The translations under genes were made by a program, and so were the position numbers. Positions 12,436 to 54,585 of a stretch of DNA of 64,000 nucleotides are shown one piece after another. A model generated the notes under the pieces. It saw nothing but the letters and a program-made list of their open reading frames with translations. It had not been told where the DNA came from and searched no databases. The stretch is from Cristatella mucedo. Lineage: Eukaryota > Bryozoa > Phylactolaemata > Cristatellidae. The first letter of the stretch is position 1; every line of letters starts with the position of its first letter. The DNA lies in NCBI GenBank assembly GCA_009760855.2, contig WPIO01000005.1, positions 6,350,001 to 6,414,000 of the forward strand. The letters run 5' to 3'.

Positions 12436-13234
12436 CTTCCGTTCCGTCACAGGAAAGGGTAAATTTTGAATGAATGTCGCTTCTCTTGTCACGAAACTTA
12501 AGTTTGGGGCAATTGATATTTTTTATACTTTTGAGGGACAAAAATGAGGAAACAACACTCACTCTCCAGTCTTATATATTAATAAATTGCTTGCGGCAGA
12601 CAAGAGTCTAGAACCTAATCTTAAGTGGTTTTCATTTACCAGTAGAAAGATAAAAACTGCTTAAGTTCTTTGTTTATAAACCATCAAGCCAAAAGCGATT
12701 GCAAGGTACAAGTAATCTAAGAAACTAGCACCTTGCCGAAACCGTCATTTAACGATGTGATGCCCGGCGATTATATTAAATAAAAGCTACTTAAATAAGA
12801 GTCATCTTGAATTTACTGATGTTGGCGGCCGGCAAGTGAAGCTTTTAGATCGGTTTACAGAAAAAGAACAGAACGTCCCAAGATCCGTGCAAGTGTTCGG
12901 ACACCTTCATGGCTGAATCGTTGGCTCGAAACTCTCTTGGCGGCCGAAGCGCCCGGCTCTCATCTCTTACGGCCAAACCATCGGGTAGCGACATTTTGGC
13001 ATACGGCCACAAAGGCCCACCGATGTGTCCTTGGCTGACATCCCGGCGCTCTGGGAGTAACGCGGCAGCAGGATCAAACCCTGCGGCTTTAGGTCACATC
13101 AGAGAGGCAAATGTGGTCAGTTACAAGAGAAGCGATCTAACGATACCGCAACCGGAACTGTTTGTGACACAATCTGAGGCTGAGAGGTACGGGGCGTGAG
13201 GTCGGTCCGCAACACACTGTCCGTAAAGGCTCCT

Positions 13235-13305
13235 GGGCGTCCAAGCCGTCAAGGCTCTTCTGCCGCTATATAAAAGAGACTATTCATTAGGTCTTACCTT
13301 TAATT
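13235..13305 (+). mobile_element. SINE-2 tail
   Basis: CCAAGCCGTCAAGGCTCTTC, TGCCGCTATATAAAAGAGAC, TATTCATTAGG. More diverged at the end. Confidence 0.55.
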
Positions 13306-13447
13306 TTACTTTAAAGAAGCAGAGAAACACCAGACGAGCGCACGCACCTAATATTTCCAGAGATTTTATTATCCCCAAAACAATTAGCATCCGGTAACTA
13401 AGCCGTTTCTTTTGCAACCTCGTGGTTTTGTTTATGTATACCCCACT

Positions 13448-13703
13448 CTGTGACAGCACCTAAATGTTGTTTTCTGCCAGTACTAGGCTGGGTGGCCCTC
13501 CCGACCACCGGCTAGCCAATCGGAGCGCAGCTAGGCGTTGGCAACGGCGCCAACGAATGAGAGTGCAGCGTTCCGGTACTGCAGACGAGAGAAGCTGGCG
13601 AGAGTAGCGCTTCCGCCGGTCGAGTGTGTAGAGGAAATAAACTGGTTGTATTCCTCGTCGGCAAGCGTGCTGTGCCGCTCGCGACGACAATTTAGACTAC
13701 AAA
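13448..13703 (+). mobile_element. Possible solo LTR
   Basis: Starts TGTGACAGCACC and ends GACTACA (TG...CA). An AATAAA followed by CTGGTTGTATTCCTCGTCGG, about 60 bases from the end, is typical of LTR polyadenylation regions. No second LTR, primer site or gag/pol nearby and no clear target duplication, so this is tentative. Confidence 0.35.
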
Positions 13704-13867
13704 CGTGATGTCAACTCTCGACCCTGTTAATTTTCTCTTTAATTTTGTGTCGGAGCAAACACGACCTTCCGATGTTGCCAGTTCGATTAATCTGCTTTGC
13801 ATACGTTATCACGAAACCGTGGACAACTCCCAAATTGTTTTTTGCTTTCAAATTTCTTTTCAAACCA

Positions 13868-14227
13868 TTATTGATCTCCAGGCATTGATATCGACATGCG
13901 CGATGGAGTGACACTCTTCGAAATGAGTTCAGTTATGAACGGCCATGTGTTCCAAGAATAGGAGTTGGCCAGCCTACCCTTGCTTACTACCTTTAAAGTA
14001 GCTTTGTGCAAATGCCTGCGGTGGAGACCGAACAGCTGACCATCCTCTGGGGTGATACTGTCGATCGCGCCATCAAAGACTTCTTCGCTCGGTCCTAGTA
14101 ATCCCAAGTTAACTTCGAGCTGTACATCTGCCTCTATGTTTGAGCATACAAGAAAAATGCACTCCACTGGACTATGCGTGCTGTAGCAGACGCTCCGAGG
14201 TCCACCAGGTAGGTCATTGAACGACAC
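13868..14227 (-). CDS. Unidentified 119-codon open frame
   Basis: Contains ECIFLVCSNIEADVQLEVNL and DSITPEDGQLFGLHRRHLHK. No family recognised and no splice context. It is one of the longest non-repeat open frames between the two acid phosphatase genes. May be a chance frame or remains of a mobile element next to the possible LTR. Confidence 0.15.
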   Translation of the reverse strand: MSFNDLPGGPRSVCYSTHSPVECIFLVCSNIEADVQLEVNLGLLGPSEEVFDGAIDSITPEDGQLFGLHRRHLHKATLKVVSKGRLANSYSWNTWPFITELISKSVTPSRMSISMPGDQ

Positions 14228-14374
14228 ACTATTTGAGTATTTAGCGCCACGAGAGGCTGGCAGTTGACACTCCAGCAGAGCTCGTTGGACTGATCATCAT
14301 GCCACGTGAGCAAGCAAACAATGCCAGGAAGCGTTGCAAAAAAGCTCTTTCGCAGAAAGTATATAAATAATCCT

Positions 14375-14545
14375 TGCTGATTTTAACAGCCTCTTTTTAT
14401 AGCGACAAAAGAGCCTCTACGGCTATCACCGCCGCTGGCAGTGGCGATAAAAGATCGCCACCACAGGATTCGAACCCACGACATCGTGAAAGAGGTCGTG
14501 AAAAGCAACCGCCTTACCTAGTGTGCCATCGCGGCTCACCAATAA
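14375..14545 (-). mobile_element. SINE-2 copy
   Basis: Minus strand: head GGTGAGCCGCGATGGCACAC, B box GTGGGTTCGAATCCTGTGG, GATCTTTTATCGCCACTGCC, tail GGTGATAGCCGTAGAGGCTC and AGAGGCTGTTAAAATCAGC. Same part order as at 43.4 kb. Confidence 0.78.
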
Positions 14546-14601
14546 GCAGGAGTTCTGTTAGGGGGCGGGATTTTGAAGTCAAGTGAAGGTAGCCGAAGTT
14601 A

Positions 14602-14688
14602 TATAATAATAATAATAATGTACTTGATAAAGCGCCATCAGAGAACTTAATCTCTTTCTAGGCGCTTTACATTTGCTGCAAAGGGAAG
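14602..14688 (-). mobile_element. Ultra-short L2 3' tail insertion
   Basis: Only the last 85 nt or so of L2 are present: TGCAGCAAATGTAAAGCGCC, then AGAAAGAGATTAAGTTCTCT, GGCGCTTTATCAAG and ATT repeats (minus strand). No coding sequence. It is one of several insertions reduced to the 3' hairpin. Confidence 0.88.
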
Positions 14689-15009
14689 TTTTGGCACATT
14701 GTGCTGTATGATTACTACACGCCCCTCGCGGAACTAGCCAAGTGAAGACGTAGATTAAACGGCGGGAACGAATTCACAGGAAACAATTTAGCAGATGAAT
14801 GCTAAAAGTAGGTCTTACCCATGCAGCTTCCTCACTTTAACAAAGCTACAGTGAGTGGGCTGTGCTTAGAGCATTCTGAAGCCGAGCTTGCATGCACTAA
14901 ACTGGTGGAGAGGGCTAATGCAGTTTACTTCGCGGATATGAAAGATGCCTGGTCTTTAAGACCTAAGTGGATTCAAGTCCTACAGGAGGCAATTCTTTAT
15001 TGCTTCAAG

Positions 15010-15075
15010 TGGCAGTGATAGCCGTTAAGGCACTTATGCCGCTGTACAAATAAGGCCATTGAATCAGTTAACATA
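15010..15075 (+). mobile_element. SINE-2 tail
   Basis: GTGATAGCCGTTAAGGCACT, TGCCGCTGTACAAATAAGGC, CATTGAATCAGTTAAC. Head not recognisable in the preceding 150 bases. Confidence 0.65.
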
Positions 15076-15117
15076 TATTCATTTTTTGTGTAAATCTTTA
15101 AAAGTAATCGTAACATT

Positions 15118-15586
15118 AATAGTAAGACATCTGTACAGCGCCAGTGGTGAACTAAATCTTTCTAGAGACTTTACAATATACTGTCAATTGCTTAGCATTA
15201 AAATTTAAAAGTTAGCTCGAATAAGCACATTGACGACAATTTAAATTTATCCGGATCCAGTAAATACTGTGTGAAGCATATGCACATAAACACAAATTTT
15301 AATTTACCCAGACTCAGAAAATGCTGTGTGAAACAGGTGCTACTGTATCTTTCTCTTAAATGACTTGCAGCTAGAGGATGTCAAGACAAGACAGTCGGGA
15401 ATGAGTTCTGAGCTTTGAGAGTATACGAACTCAAAGCACGGTCTCCATAGGCTTTAAGGTTAGCTCGAGGTATAGCTAAACGATTTGAGTCAGAAAAGCC
15501 GGCGGTACGAAGCCTAGTCTGACCGGTGAGTAGTTCCGGTAGGTAGCCTGGAGCAAGACAGTGAAGGGACCTACAGGCGAGTGACA
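15118..15586 (-). mobile_element. Old L2 3' fragment, host of a nested insertion
   Basis: Degenerate minus-strand L2. The tail remains (15,118-15,180, with AAAGTCTCTAGAAAGATTTA) and diverged coding matches to the RSLHCLAPGYLPELL segment lie at 15,380-15,580. It is divided from the rest of the L2 3' region by a younger copy that starts at about 15,586. Confidence 0.7.
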
Positions 15587-16150
15587 AAAAAAATAATAAT
15601 AAATTTGAATTCGCTCTCAGAGAACTTAATCTCTTTCTGGGCATTTTACATTTGCTGCGAAGGAAGCATGGTCGAATGATTCGTAGTAGCATGCTCAATG
15701 ACAAAAGACATAATATGGTTAGATGTGACATGCACAGGGTCTGCATGCAAATATAGTTTAGTGGAAACATCTACAGTGTCAGCACGCATAAGCAACAAAG
15801 GATGAATCGCAGGGACTCGCTAATGCTGTGATAAATAGACGTGTTTTAGCTTCTATCTAAAGTCAGGAGATGTCGTGACGCCAGTCAGAAGTGAGTTCCA
15901 GGCTTTGGGAGCATACAAGCTAAAGGCAAGGTCTCCAGTTGATGTACATAGGAGGTGCAGCTAAACGACTAGATTGGGAAAACCAGGTGGTACGATGCTT
16001 AGCCTGGTGGCGGAGTATTCTGATAGGTAGGCTGGAGATTAGACTTAGAAGTGAGCGACAACCTTGGAAGTCGCTACCCTGCGTGACTGGGAGCCAGTGC
16101 AGGTCGGTGGGAAGTGATGTGATGTGGCAACTGCTCTGCTCATGCCAGTT
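15586..16150 (-). mobile_element. Younger L2 3' fragment nested in an older one
   Basis: A minus-strand L2 end with its ATT tail at 15,586-15,605 and hairpin at 15,605-15,660, extending up to coding remains (SCHITSLPTDLHWLPVTQ). The frame is broken. It lies just downstream of the candidate poly(A) signal of the acid phosphatase gene. Confidence 0.8.
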
Positions 16151-16198
16151 GCATTGTCGTGACCTTGCGTCCAGGAAGGCACATGAAAAAATATAGCA

Positions 16199-16204
16199 TT
16201 TATT
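16199..16204 (-). promoter_or_regulatory. Candidate poly(A) signal AATAAA for the acid phosphatase gene
   Basis: AATAAA on the minus strand, about 457 nt after the TGA of exon 10, in non-repeat sequence just before L2 remains begin at about 16,150. It would give a 3' UTR of roughly 0.5 kb. The spacing is reasonable but no transcript evidence is available. Confidence 0.4.
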
Positions 16205-16660
16205 CTTATACCCAAAGCAACGCCGTGCTGAATAATGCAACTTTTAGCTCAGGGGCTACTTGTGCTGCCGACGTCGGAACCGCGTTGCAAAACGTTGACA
16301 TCTCAGTCTGCACTACCCTGAATAGTTCTTGCCCACCACATAATAAGCACATATTGTAGTTCACAAACTCCAGATAAGTGCAATGCTGCTGTCCTAGTCA
16401 CAGCATTCTGCTATGATTAAGATTTGCATCTGCCATGAGAAGTTCCTCTAAATCTCGCTACACATATAACCACCGTCTTTTGACCAATTAGCAAAGGCTA
16501 TTGGTAGTTGTGGGAGGCATCAATGTACCGAGTCGTAGAAGTGCAACTGGAAACTCGCCGATACGTGCAGATAGGTAGCAACAGCTGCCCTCCACCAAAA
16601 GTGACAGATGCAGATAGAGAGATTTTAGTGGCTGGCAAGAGCTGAGAAGTCGATTTTTCC

Positions 16661-47326
<30,666 letters not shown>

Positions 47327-49030
47327 CCCGATCTCGCACGAGCAGCCCGCTCGGCAGCCAGCAGACCAGTATCAAGGTCAAGGCAGCCAGAAGGGTTATC
47401 GACGGTTGTTGTCACTACCGGTCATCTTCCGGAAATGATTGTAAACGGGCTGTCTGTGGTCTCTGAGCCAAAGTCCTTTGCCGAAAAATAGCGCTGTTAC
47501 AGGTGCCATTCCTTGCAGACGTGTGAAAAAACTGATCGAGCTGGCACCTCAAAGTAAGGTTAATCAAGTCATACTTGCCGCACTAATACTCTGGTACTTC
47601 GATGCCACCGGAGCGCGGCGGCAACCTAGAGTACCCTTACCTAAATACAACAAGACCGTGAAGTTTAAGTAGCACAGTATTGTTCAGCTTCACGGAGAGG
47701 CTCACATGACTAGTACTACCTGAACAGCTCAAAGCTAAAAGTACGATTGACTAGCTAAGAATGTGCTAAGAATACTTCCTAATCTATTGACTTTGACATC
47801 CGGGTCCTATTAGTTTGGTAATGTGGTAACCGCTGATAATCTGTAGCACTGTAATGATGCAGCAGGTCCGGGTTTTACTTCCCCTCCTTTTAAGGCCGTC
47901 CTCGGCGGGGATAATAAAAAAAACCAAACATGTAGGATAGCTGTCAACGATAGGCTCCTCCACTTCGTCTAGAAATCACGACCGAGAATTTCCAGAAGCC
48001 TTCTTCGGAGTGGTTGATGGGCTTGTCTTCCTTTATTCTTCACCACATACATCCATCACAGCATTTTTCTGGGCCTCAATAGGTTTTGCGAACCCTTGGC
48101 TTTCATGGCACTCGGGTTACCACCACTTAACAGGGCTGGAGACCGGCGAATGCCTTTAACTTAAGCCCTTTTTCGATATATACTCGAAACAATCACAAAA
48201 CTAGCACACGATTAGCTCACATAGAACAAGAATGAGTATGCGTCAGTGCACCCTTTTTGAGACTGCAACTTATCACGCATCGATGGCATCGTCTCGCCAG
48301 TACAGTCCTATCAGCATTACGTCCAGTTAGAAAATCTATGGGGTATGATAGCCCATAGACAATAACATGGTTGTGACAGCGCGAAGCTGGGTGACATGTA
48401 GAGACTAAAAAGATCTCGACCTTGCATGCACTAACTCGAAAAATCTATTGGAGTGGTTTGATACCACCCTGGAAAATTGCACAATTACCGGCAACCAAAT
48501 GTTCATCAAATCGATACCAAGTCAATACCAAGCGAACAAAAATATGGGGAGGAAGCGCTCGAAGCATAGCGCGTGAGATAGACAAGCAGCCACTCTGTCA
48601 TAAAAAAACGTGGGCATATGAGGTGAAGCATTATTACCACACTGAACATTGCCAAACAGGGTTCGTCAACGGACACACAGTGAGGGTAGCCACTGTCACG
48701 TGACTCCTGACAGACGCCGTTGGCAGCGCGATGGGAGCGTAGTAAAGCACGTTGATTTGCATCTAGACAGCAGTCTATCGTTTTAGCGCTTTAAGCGGTA
48801 GCAGGCTCAAAGCAAGTGACAACAACCTCAGACTCCACAGTGGCGATTATCAGCACGGGAAGAACGATCACATCAGTTATCTAATTCTATAATGTGAAGT
48901 ATCTCTGTCTTTAACTTAACAAAGCCACAAAGACTAAGTGAATGTTATGCAGGAGAATTTGTCTATGGCACACTGAAAGTCTAAGTAGGTTTCGATCGGC
49001 ATGTTTTTTCTGTCAGCCAAGGTGAAGAAA
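47327..49030. other. Upstream region of the acid phosphatase gene
   Basis: Should contain promoter and 5' UTR. An ETS-like CTTCCGGA lies at about 47,428-47,435, roughly 100 bases before the ATG on the minus strand; no TATA box is convincing. The rest shows no recognised feature. Confidence 0.4.
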
Positions 49031-49033
49031 GTA

Positions 49034-51444
49034 CAGTCAACATCGGTTATAAACAACTCGCTTAAAAGCAAATCTCGATATACGCCTTATAGCCACGTCT
49101 CGATTTCTTGTCCCATACCTAATGAAGAGTTTCGGGTATAAGCAATTAGGTTAGAAGAAAATCTCGCTTATAGCAAGCCATTTTCTGTTCCCAGCACCAT
49201 TTTCCCTTCTCTTATAAGCAACTCATAATAAAATGAATCGATTTCATCTGATCAAAGCACATGTCTTCGTGAAAAATATTGGAAATTGTGGTATTGTGGT
49301 TTATTTTTTCATTTTAAGGTATTTCTTGCCTTTGTTTGTGTCTTAGCGGTTGTGACGTCACGCGTCTCATGTGTTCTAGACGCGTGAATGGTTAGTACGT
49401 AATAAGGAGGGTGCCGCCGTAGGCGTGGTCACTCGCAGTGATAAAAGCGAGCCCATGCGGCCCCACTAGACGGTGGTGGTATTGCGACAGATCGGTAAGA
49501 AGTGTTTTTCAATAGTATAAGTTACGTGTGTTTTTCAGTTTTCCGCTGACAAAAATCTAGTATATTCGTCAGTTTTTCTCATCTTTCCAATCCTTCGATC
49601 GGTAAAGTAAAACTCGAAAACGGGTTCTTGGCTCAAATACGAGCGGATAGGAAAGTGTGCCACATTTTTTACAGAAATTGAAGCATTCGGAATAATCTAA
49701 TCAGTAATAAAAAAAAGTTCATTGGTAAATTAAAAATATCCGCCATGCATTTTAAGAATCATGGCGGAAAAGGAACCGAAGAAGCGGAAGGCTATGACTT
49801 GAAAGAACAACTCGATATTTTGGATGTGTTAAGACGAGCAAGGCAAACGACAGTGCGGTTCAGTTCAATTGCGATCCGTCGATGATTTCCAAAATAAAAA
49901 AACGAAGACTTGGTTCGAAAGAAAGCGGTTGAAAACGGAAATTGAAATAAAAAACGGCAGCGAAATTCGAATTGCGAGGGAAGTCAACAAAGCGTTGTTC
50001 GCGTGGTTTCAATCAATGCAGATTTAGAATTCTCCAATTATTAGACCTCTAACGATGGGGGAAAACTCGTCATTTGGCGAATATGCTCGCATGCGACGAA
50101 CAGTCTGACGCTTGGCTTGATCTATTCAAGAAGAAACATAAAATCAAATTCAATTCCATCATTCAGGGCAAACGAGCTGCAGCGAAATGCCGAACAATAG
50201 ATCGAAGAAATGTTGCCTGGCTTAATCAATGGAATCAAGCCGGATGATATTTCCAATGCGGATGAATCGGGATTGATAAAAGGCAACGCCGACTGGCACT
50301 TTAGCTGTGGCGGTCGACAATCCGATTGGCAGCAAAGTTAAAAAAAAATTGTCTGCCGTCTTTTTTTTCTATAATAGCACCGGAACCAATTAAAAGGTCT
50401 CCCATCATTGGAAAATTTGTGAATCCCAGATGCTATCACAACGCCAGACCACCGTTGCCGCATTACGCCAATCGTACATCGTTAAAAAAACACAAAAACG
50501 ATGACGGATATTTTGCAGAAAATTGATCGGAAATCGGTAAAATGAAAAATTCTCACGTTCGTGGATAACGCTACGTTCCATACAACTGACGCTCTGCTCA
50601 AAAATACTAAAATCTTGTTTATGCCACCGAATGCAACAGCTCTGATTCAGCCGTTTGATCAAGGGATCAATCGAGCTGCGAAAGTTCATTATTGAACGCA
50701 AATCATGCGAAAAACGTTGCAAGTGATCAAGAACGGGACATCGGTGATCAATTTTTCGAATTCGGTACACGTTTTGAAGGTCATGCACATGTTGAAAGGC
50801 GCGTGGTTTCTCGTCACTCCAACCACCATCGCCAACTGCCTTCGAAAAGCGGGATTGTTTTTAAACCGGCGAAGATATCGATCAAACGAAACTAATGATA
50901 AAGACAAAGTTTATGTTCATGAAATGCAGGCCCAAGGGTTACAAACCTGCAGTTGAACATCAAACGATTTCGACGCATACTTAAGCATTGACAGCGAGAT
51001 CAAGTGCTTGGCACATTGACTGACGAGGAGATCTACTACGAGTTGAAACGAAAGCGCATAAATACCTCAGAGTGCCTTGAAGACGAAGAAGATGACGATA
51101 TTGCAATCGACCAGAATATTTTTTCCCAGAAAATTCTCATTCAGACGCCTTGAAATTGCTGGCCACGGTTCATCGATATTTGGAAGAGAATTTCATTGAA
51201 TGCGATGCTTTTTATTTCATTGAAGATATGATTGAGAAAAACGTCTTGAAGAATTGTAGTCAGAGCATAATTACATTTCCCCTCTTTTGGGTTAATTTAA
51301 AGATAAAATTCGGATATAAAAACTTTTTTGAATAATATAACGCTTGAGCATTGCCTATAAGCAACCTCGCCTATAAGAAAACGGTTGTAAGCAAGTTATT
51401 TATTTTTACTCGATTTTGAGGTTGCTTATAACCGAGGTTGACTG
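49034..51444 (+). mobile_element. Tigger/pogo-type DNA transposon, complete ends, broken transposase
   Basis: Terminal inverted repeats: CAGTCAACATCGGTTATAAA at the left and its counterpart (AGGTTGCTTATAACCGAGGTTGACTG) at the right, flanked by TA on both sides (49032-49033 and 51445-51446), the standard Tc1/mariner/pogo target duplication. Length 2411 bp. Inside, on the plus strand in broken frames, is a CENP-B-like DNA-binding start (PKKRKAMT, KEQLDILDVL, CDPSMISKI), and the pogo DDE/D core as NADESGLIKG (about 50,254), VDNATFHTTDALLKNTK (50,561) and FMPPNATALIQPFDQGINRA (50,622). Then comes the GAWFLVTPTTIANCLRKAG tail. Multiple stops and frameshifts, so inactive. It sits between the acid phosphatase start and the unidentified gene. 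Confidence 0.93.
49761..51336 (+). pseudogene. Broken pogo/Tigger transposase
   Basis: Starts with ATGGCGGAAAAGGAACCG. At least six stops or shifts interrupt the reading: one TGA already follows KRKAMT, and another break occurs in the HTH region. The three catalytic aspartates can still be located (DES at about 50,260; DNA at 50,564-50,566; DQG at 50,657-50,659). An acidic stretch (CLEDEEDDDIAI, 51,075-51,110) follows, as is common at transposase C-termini. Not functional as it stands. Confidence 0.85.
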
Positions 51445-51449
51445 TAGAC

Positions 51450-52745
51450 ATTTGCATCTTTTCAGCTGGCAGTTCCAAGCTCAAGCAAAAATCCCAAAAC
51501 TCTTTCTATCTACGCCACATATCGGGTTTCCCGATTTCACTACATGGAGCCTTAAACCTGGTATGCACCGGTGCTACTATGGCACCGCATTTCCCTTAAC
51601 ATCTTCTACAATAGCCGGGAAAGGTTCACTCGTGCAACGGTCATTTGCGCACGTAACTGCCCGCGTCTTATTATTCTCAGCATGACGTGTACTTGAATGA
51701 AGGCTATCAATCTATTTTATTTCCGATGTCAGTGTCGCTAGTCATCGCTTCAGATATAATGCATATTTTCCCAGAGCAACTGTGCTCTCTATAAACTCCT
51801 GCTACCTACCGTCCAGCCACATGCTGAATAGCTGAGGGCCACAATTCACTTCATTCAGTCCAGCTTAGCACTGCTCGGCAATGCGCCTAAGTTTAGTTAA
51901 GTACTTCCGCATTAATTTGTCAAAGGTCCGAAGGGAATTATTCTTAATCCAAAATACTTTGGCAGAGAAATGAGACAATTCAGCTCTCATGCACCCAACT
52001 CTACCAACAACGCATAGTTTGTGCCGATCCAGATCTAAAGGCATGTTAAAGGTGCAGTGCTAACTAATAATGCCTCAAGCGATGAGACTAGCTCAGGTTG
52101 ACTAATAAAGATCCCATACATTCCTCTTACTTGTGATACCAAAGTGTTACAATGTAGTGGCTTTTGAACTGAGATACTGTACTACAAGCACCGCTCGCGC
52201 AGGAAATGTTAGTCCTTGCAGATGCGTGACAGATTATGTTAGAGCTGCTGCCTCGGAGGATGGCTAGCGAGTCATAGTTCCTGCATCATCGATACACGTA
52301 CGTATGCCGACGATAGCAGAGCAAAGAAGCAATCTTGAGTGCCAATCGAAGTCTATTCGAAAGCCACACAGTGATGCATTTTCTCAGCACCAGTCATACA
52401 ATGTACAAGTCCCACACAACTCGAAGCCCAATATACAACCGAAGAACTGCAGCTTCAGATTTGCAATTAGACTTCCTAAACTATAGAATATGACGCATCC
52501 AGTTCCCATTTCTTATAATTCAGGAACCGTCAAACAATATTTATCTAGTGCTGTCAACTTTTCATAAGTAACATAAGTAACCGCCGAGCCTGATAATTTA
52601 GCTATTCGCCGTTGTACGTTGAACGAACTTCTCTCCCGACACTTAAGACTCCCCTTTGAAACTTTCGCTGTATAAATCCTGGCTGGGCATGGCGATATAA
52701 CATGTACGTCTCATATAAGAAGTTTCTCGCCATTGCTGGCTGCGG
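51450..52745. other. Unique sequence between transposons
   Basis: No repeat class or coding signal recognised in this stretch. Confidence 0.5.
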
Positions 52746-52749
52746 GAAA

Positions 52750-52895
52750 GGGTTTAGTGGCGCTCGGGCTAGGCCGTGGGGTTATGCGCTAGCCTTGACC
52801 TCCGAGGTCGTTGGCTCGTACGCTGTAGGATAAGTAAAACTCGTGGATAGAGATTGATTTCTCTTGGGGCGTACTACAAATAAGCATTTCTTTAT
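52750..52895 (+). mobile_element. SINE-1 copy, diverged
   Basis: Plus strand: TAGGCCGTGGGGTTATGCGC (A-box region), GAGGTCGTTGGCTCGTACGC (B-box region), tail GGATAGAGATTGATTTCTCT, GGGGCGTACTACAAATAAGC. Same order of parts as the other copies. Confidence 0.65.
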
Positions 52896-53234
52896 TCTCG
52901 TCTTTCTTAGCCAGGTTTTTGGCATGGGGCTAAACCTTGTCCTTGAGCGGCTTGGTACTGAATTGGCGGCGCCAGGTAAACAAGCCGAATTGAGGCGGAT
53001 AATTATTATTTGCGACCGTGCGATTAGGCGATAGTTTATTGCCGAGGCAGTATGAAAAGCCGGCGCCCTGCGATAGGGTGGCAGTTGGGACTCCAGACGT
53101 GGGCATTGGAGCTGAATTGGGCTCTAGGCCACTGAGCTGCTGGGGTACGCCATGCCCTATGCTGGCAAAATAGACTTGTCTGCATTGCGGATACGGACTT
53201 TATATGTCAGTGCATGAGCGATCTTCGTCTCTAG

Positions 53235-53340
53235 CCGTGCTACAAAGTTCAGGCGTCGCCGTTATTCGTCGCGCGTCGGCTGAGACTAGCGCCGTTATGA
53301 GTACTGCGTTCGCGGCCTAATTCTGACCGGATGTGGAAGC
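53235..53340. repeat. Dispersed repeat, copy 2
   Basis: GCTACAAAGTTCAGGCGTCG, TTATTCGTCGCGCGTCGGCT, GAGACTAGCGCCGTTATGAG, then GCGGCCTAATTCTGACCGGA. Confidence 0.65.
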
Positions 53341-53654
53341 CCCACACCATATTTGTTCCAGCGCAAGGTCTTTTATATGTAAACCACGATGTATCCCCTC
53401 TAAAAATTTGTTTGTTGTCCATTAAAGAGCCTTAAGCTTCTCATCCAAGCCGTTTCTTTGAGGGTCTGATGATCCCGTACGTGTTGGCAATAAAAACGGG
53501 AGCAGAATATAAGCTGGTTCCAACGAGTCGTATTGGAATTTTATTCTAACTGAGTGAGCGCAGAGTAAGTGACACGCGGCTATGAGGAATGTAATGACGC
53601 CCGAATGATTTGGTGCTCCAAATACGATTACTCGGCACCCTAATTATATGGACG

Positions 53655-53818
53655 ATTCCCATTTCTGCCAGGGGCTTTTCAGCCCAGGTGTTTCGGCCCT
53701 GGGCAATTTCTGCATGGACAATCCCATCTGTAGCGAACGTCTCGGCCTCAGACGCCGTGGCCTTTGACCCTGTTGTTTCGGCCTCGTTAGCGTACGCTTC
53801 GGCTGCGAGAGCGAGCAT
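53655..53818. repeat. Degenerate 15-nt minisatellite
   Basis: About ten imperfect 15-nt units on the plus strand with recurring TTTCGGCC or a variant (GTTTCGGCCCTGGGC, AATTTCTGCATGGAC, GAACGTCTCGGCCTC, GCTTCGGCTGCGAGA). Translation shows a weak five-residue period. No evidence of a gene. Confidence 0.6.
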
Positions 53819-54439
53819 AATTTAGATGCGACGGCAGTAGTTAAAAATTCGATGTACGATAACTCCTAGTGTTTTTTATTGGCTTTTCCTTCACGCTGTT
53901 CTGTTGTTTGTGCTTTGCTGTTCGCTCGTACTTTGTTGTTAGCGAGTAGGCCGGTTCACGGCCCCTCAGATTTTGTGGTTAACCGTATCCGATGTCCGCT
54001 TATGGCCAGGCCTTGAAATGGATTTAGGGTCGGGCACTCTGATGACGTGGCCTATGGCTACATAAAGATGGAAGGAGGCCTGGGGAGAGTGAATGAGCGG
54101 CCTTATTTGTACTGGCCGCTGGAGCTGTCAAGGCGTTAGGGATACTAGAGCAGTGCTCAGAATACACGTTTCTAGCCTCTGTGAAGGTTCGTATCTCCGG
54201 CGAGAGATTGTGGATTACGCTAGGCCTTGAAAATAAGAAGTAACAATTGCCTGCGACAAGAAGTGGCTCCAGCAGCGATCCGACTGAAGCAGATTTTTCC
54301 AAAAGCCATCAGGCTATGACACCATGTTTTGCCAAGTTGAGCTTCTAACTTTTTTTTGGCTCAAGTACGGTCACAAAACGAAGCCAATGCAGTTTTTCTT
54401 GCAGTGCAGGCAAGTTAAAACCAACCGTCTGCGGCACAT

Positions 54440-54585
54440 TTCTTACTGAAACAGCGTAACTAAAGTTCGGGAAACAAAGCTCGGGGACAAAGCGCCCGTG
54501 GCGGAATGCCCGGAACCGAAACGTTCGCAGCCTAAACTTCCGGTGTCGTAATGTCAGCTGCCGAAATGGATGAAAACCGGTCGCT
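54440..54585. repeat. Degenerate 15-nt minisatellite, inverted orientation
   Basis: Minus-strand units such as CATTTCGGCAGCTGA, CGTTTCGGTTCCGGG, CATTCCGCCACGGGC; translated, FRxLR-type five-residue repeats. Same unit length and TTTCGG core as the array at 53.7 kb, but on the opposite strand. Confidence 0.55.

Larger units (their letters stand above)
8950..13440. other. Intergenic region upstream of the second acid phosphatase copy
   Basis: Unique sequence apart from a MITE-like repeat (10.5 kb) and SINE-1 (12.1 kb). Would contain the promoter of the second copy, but no TATA or initiator stands out. Short open frames only. Confidence 0.5.
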
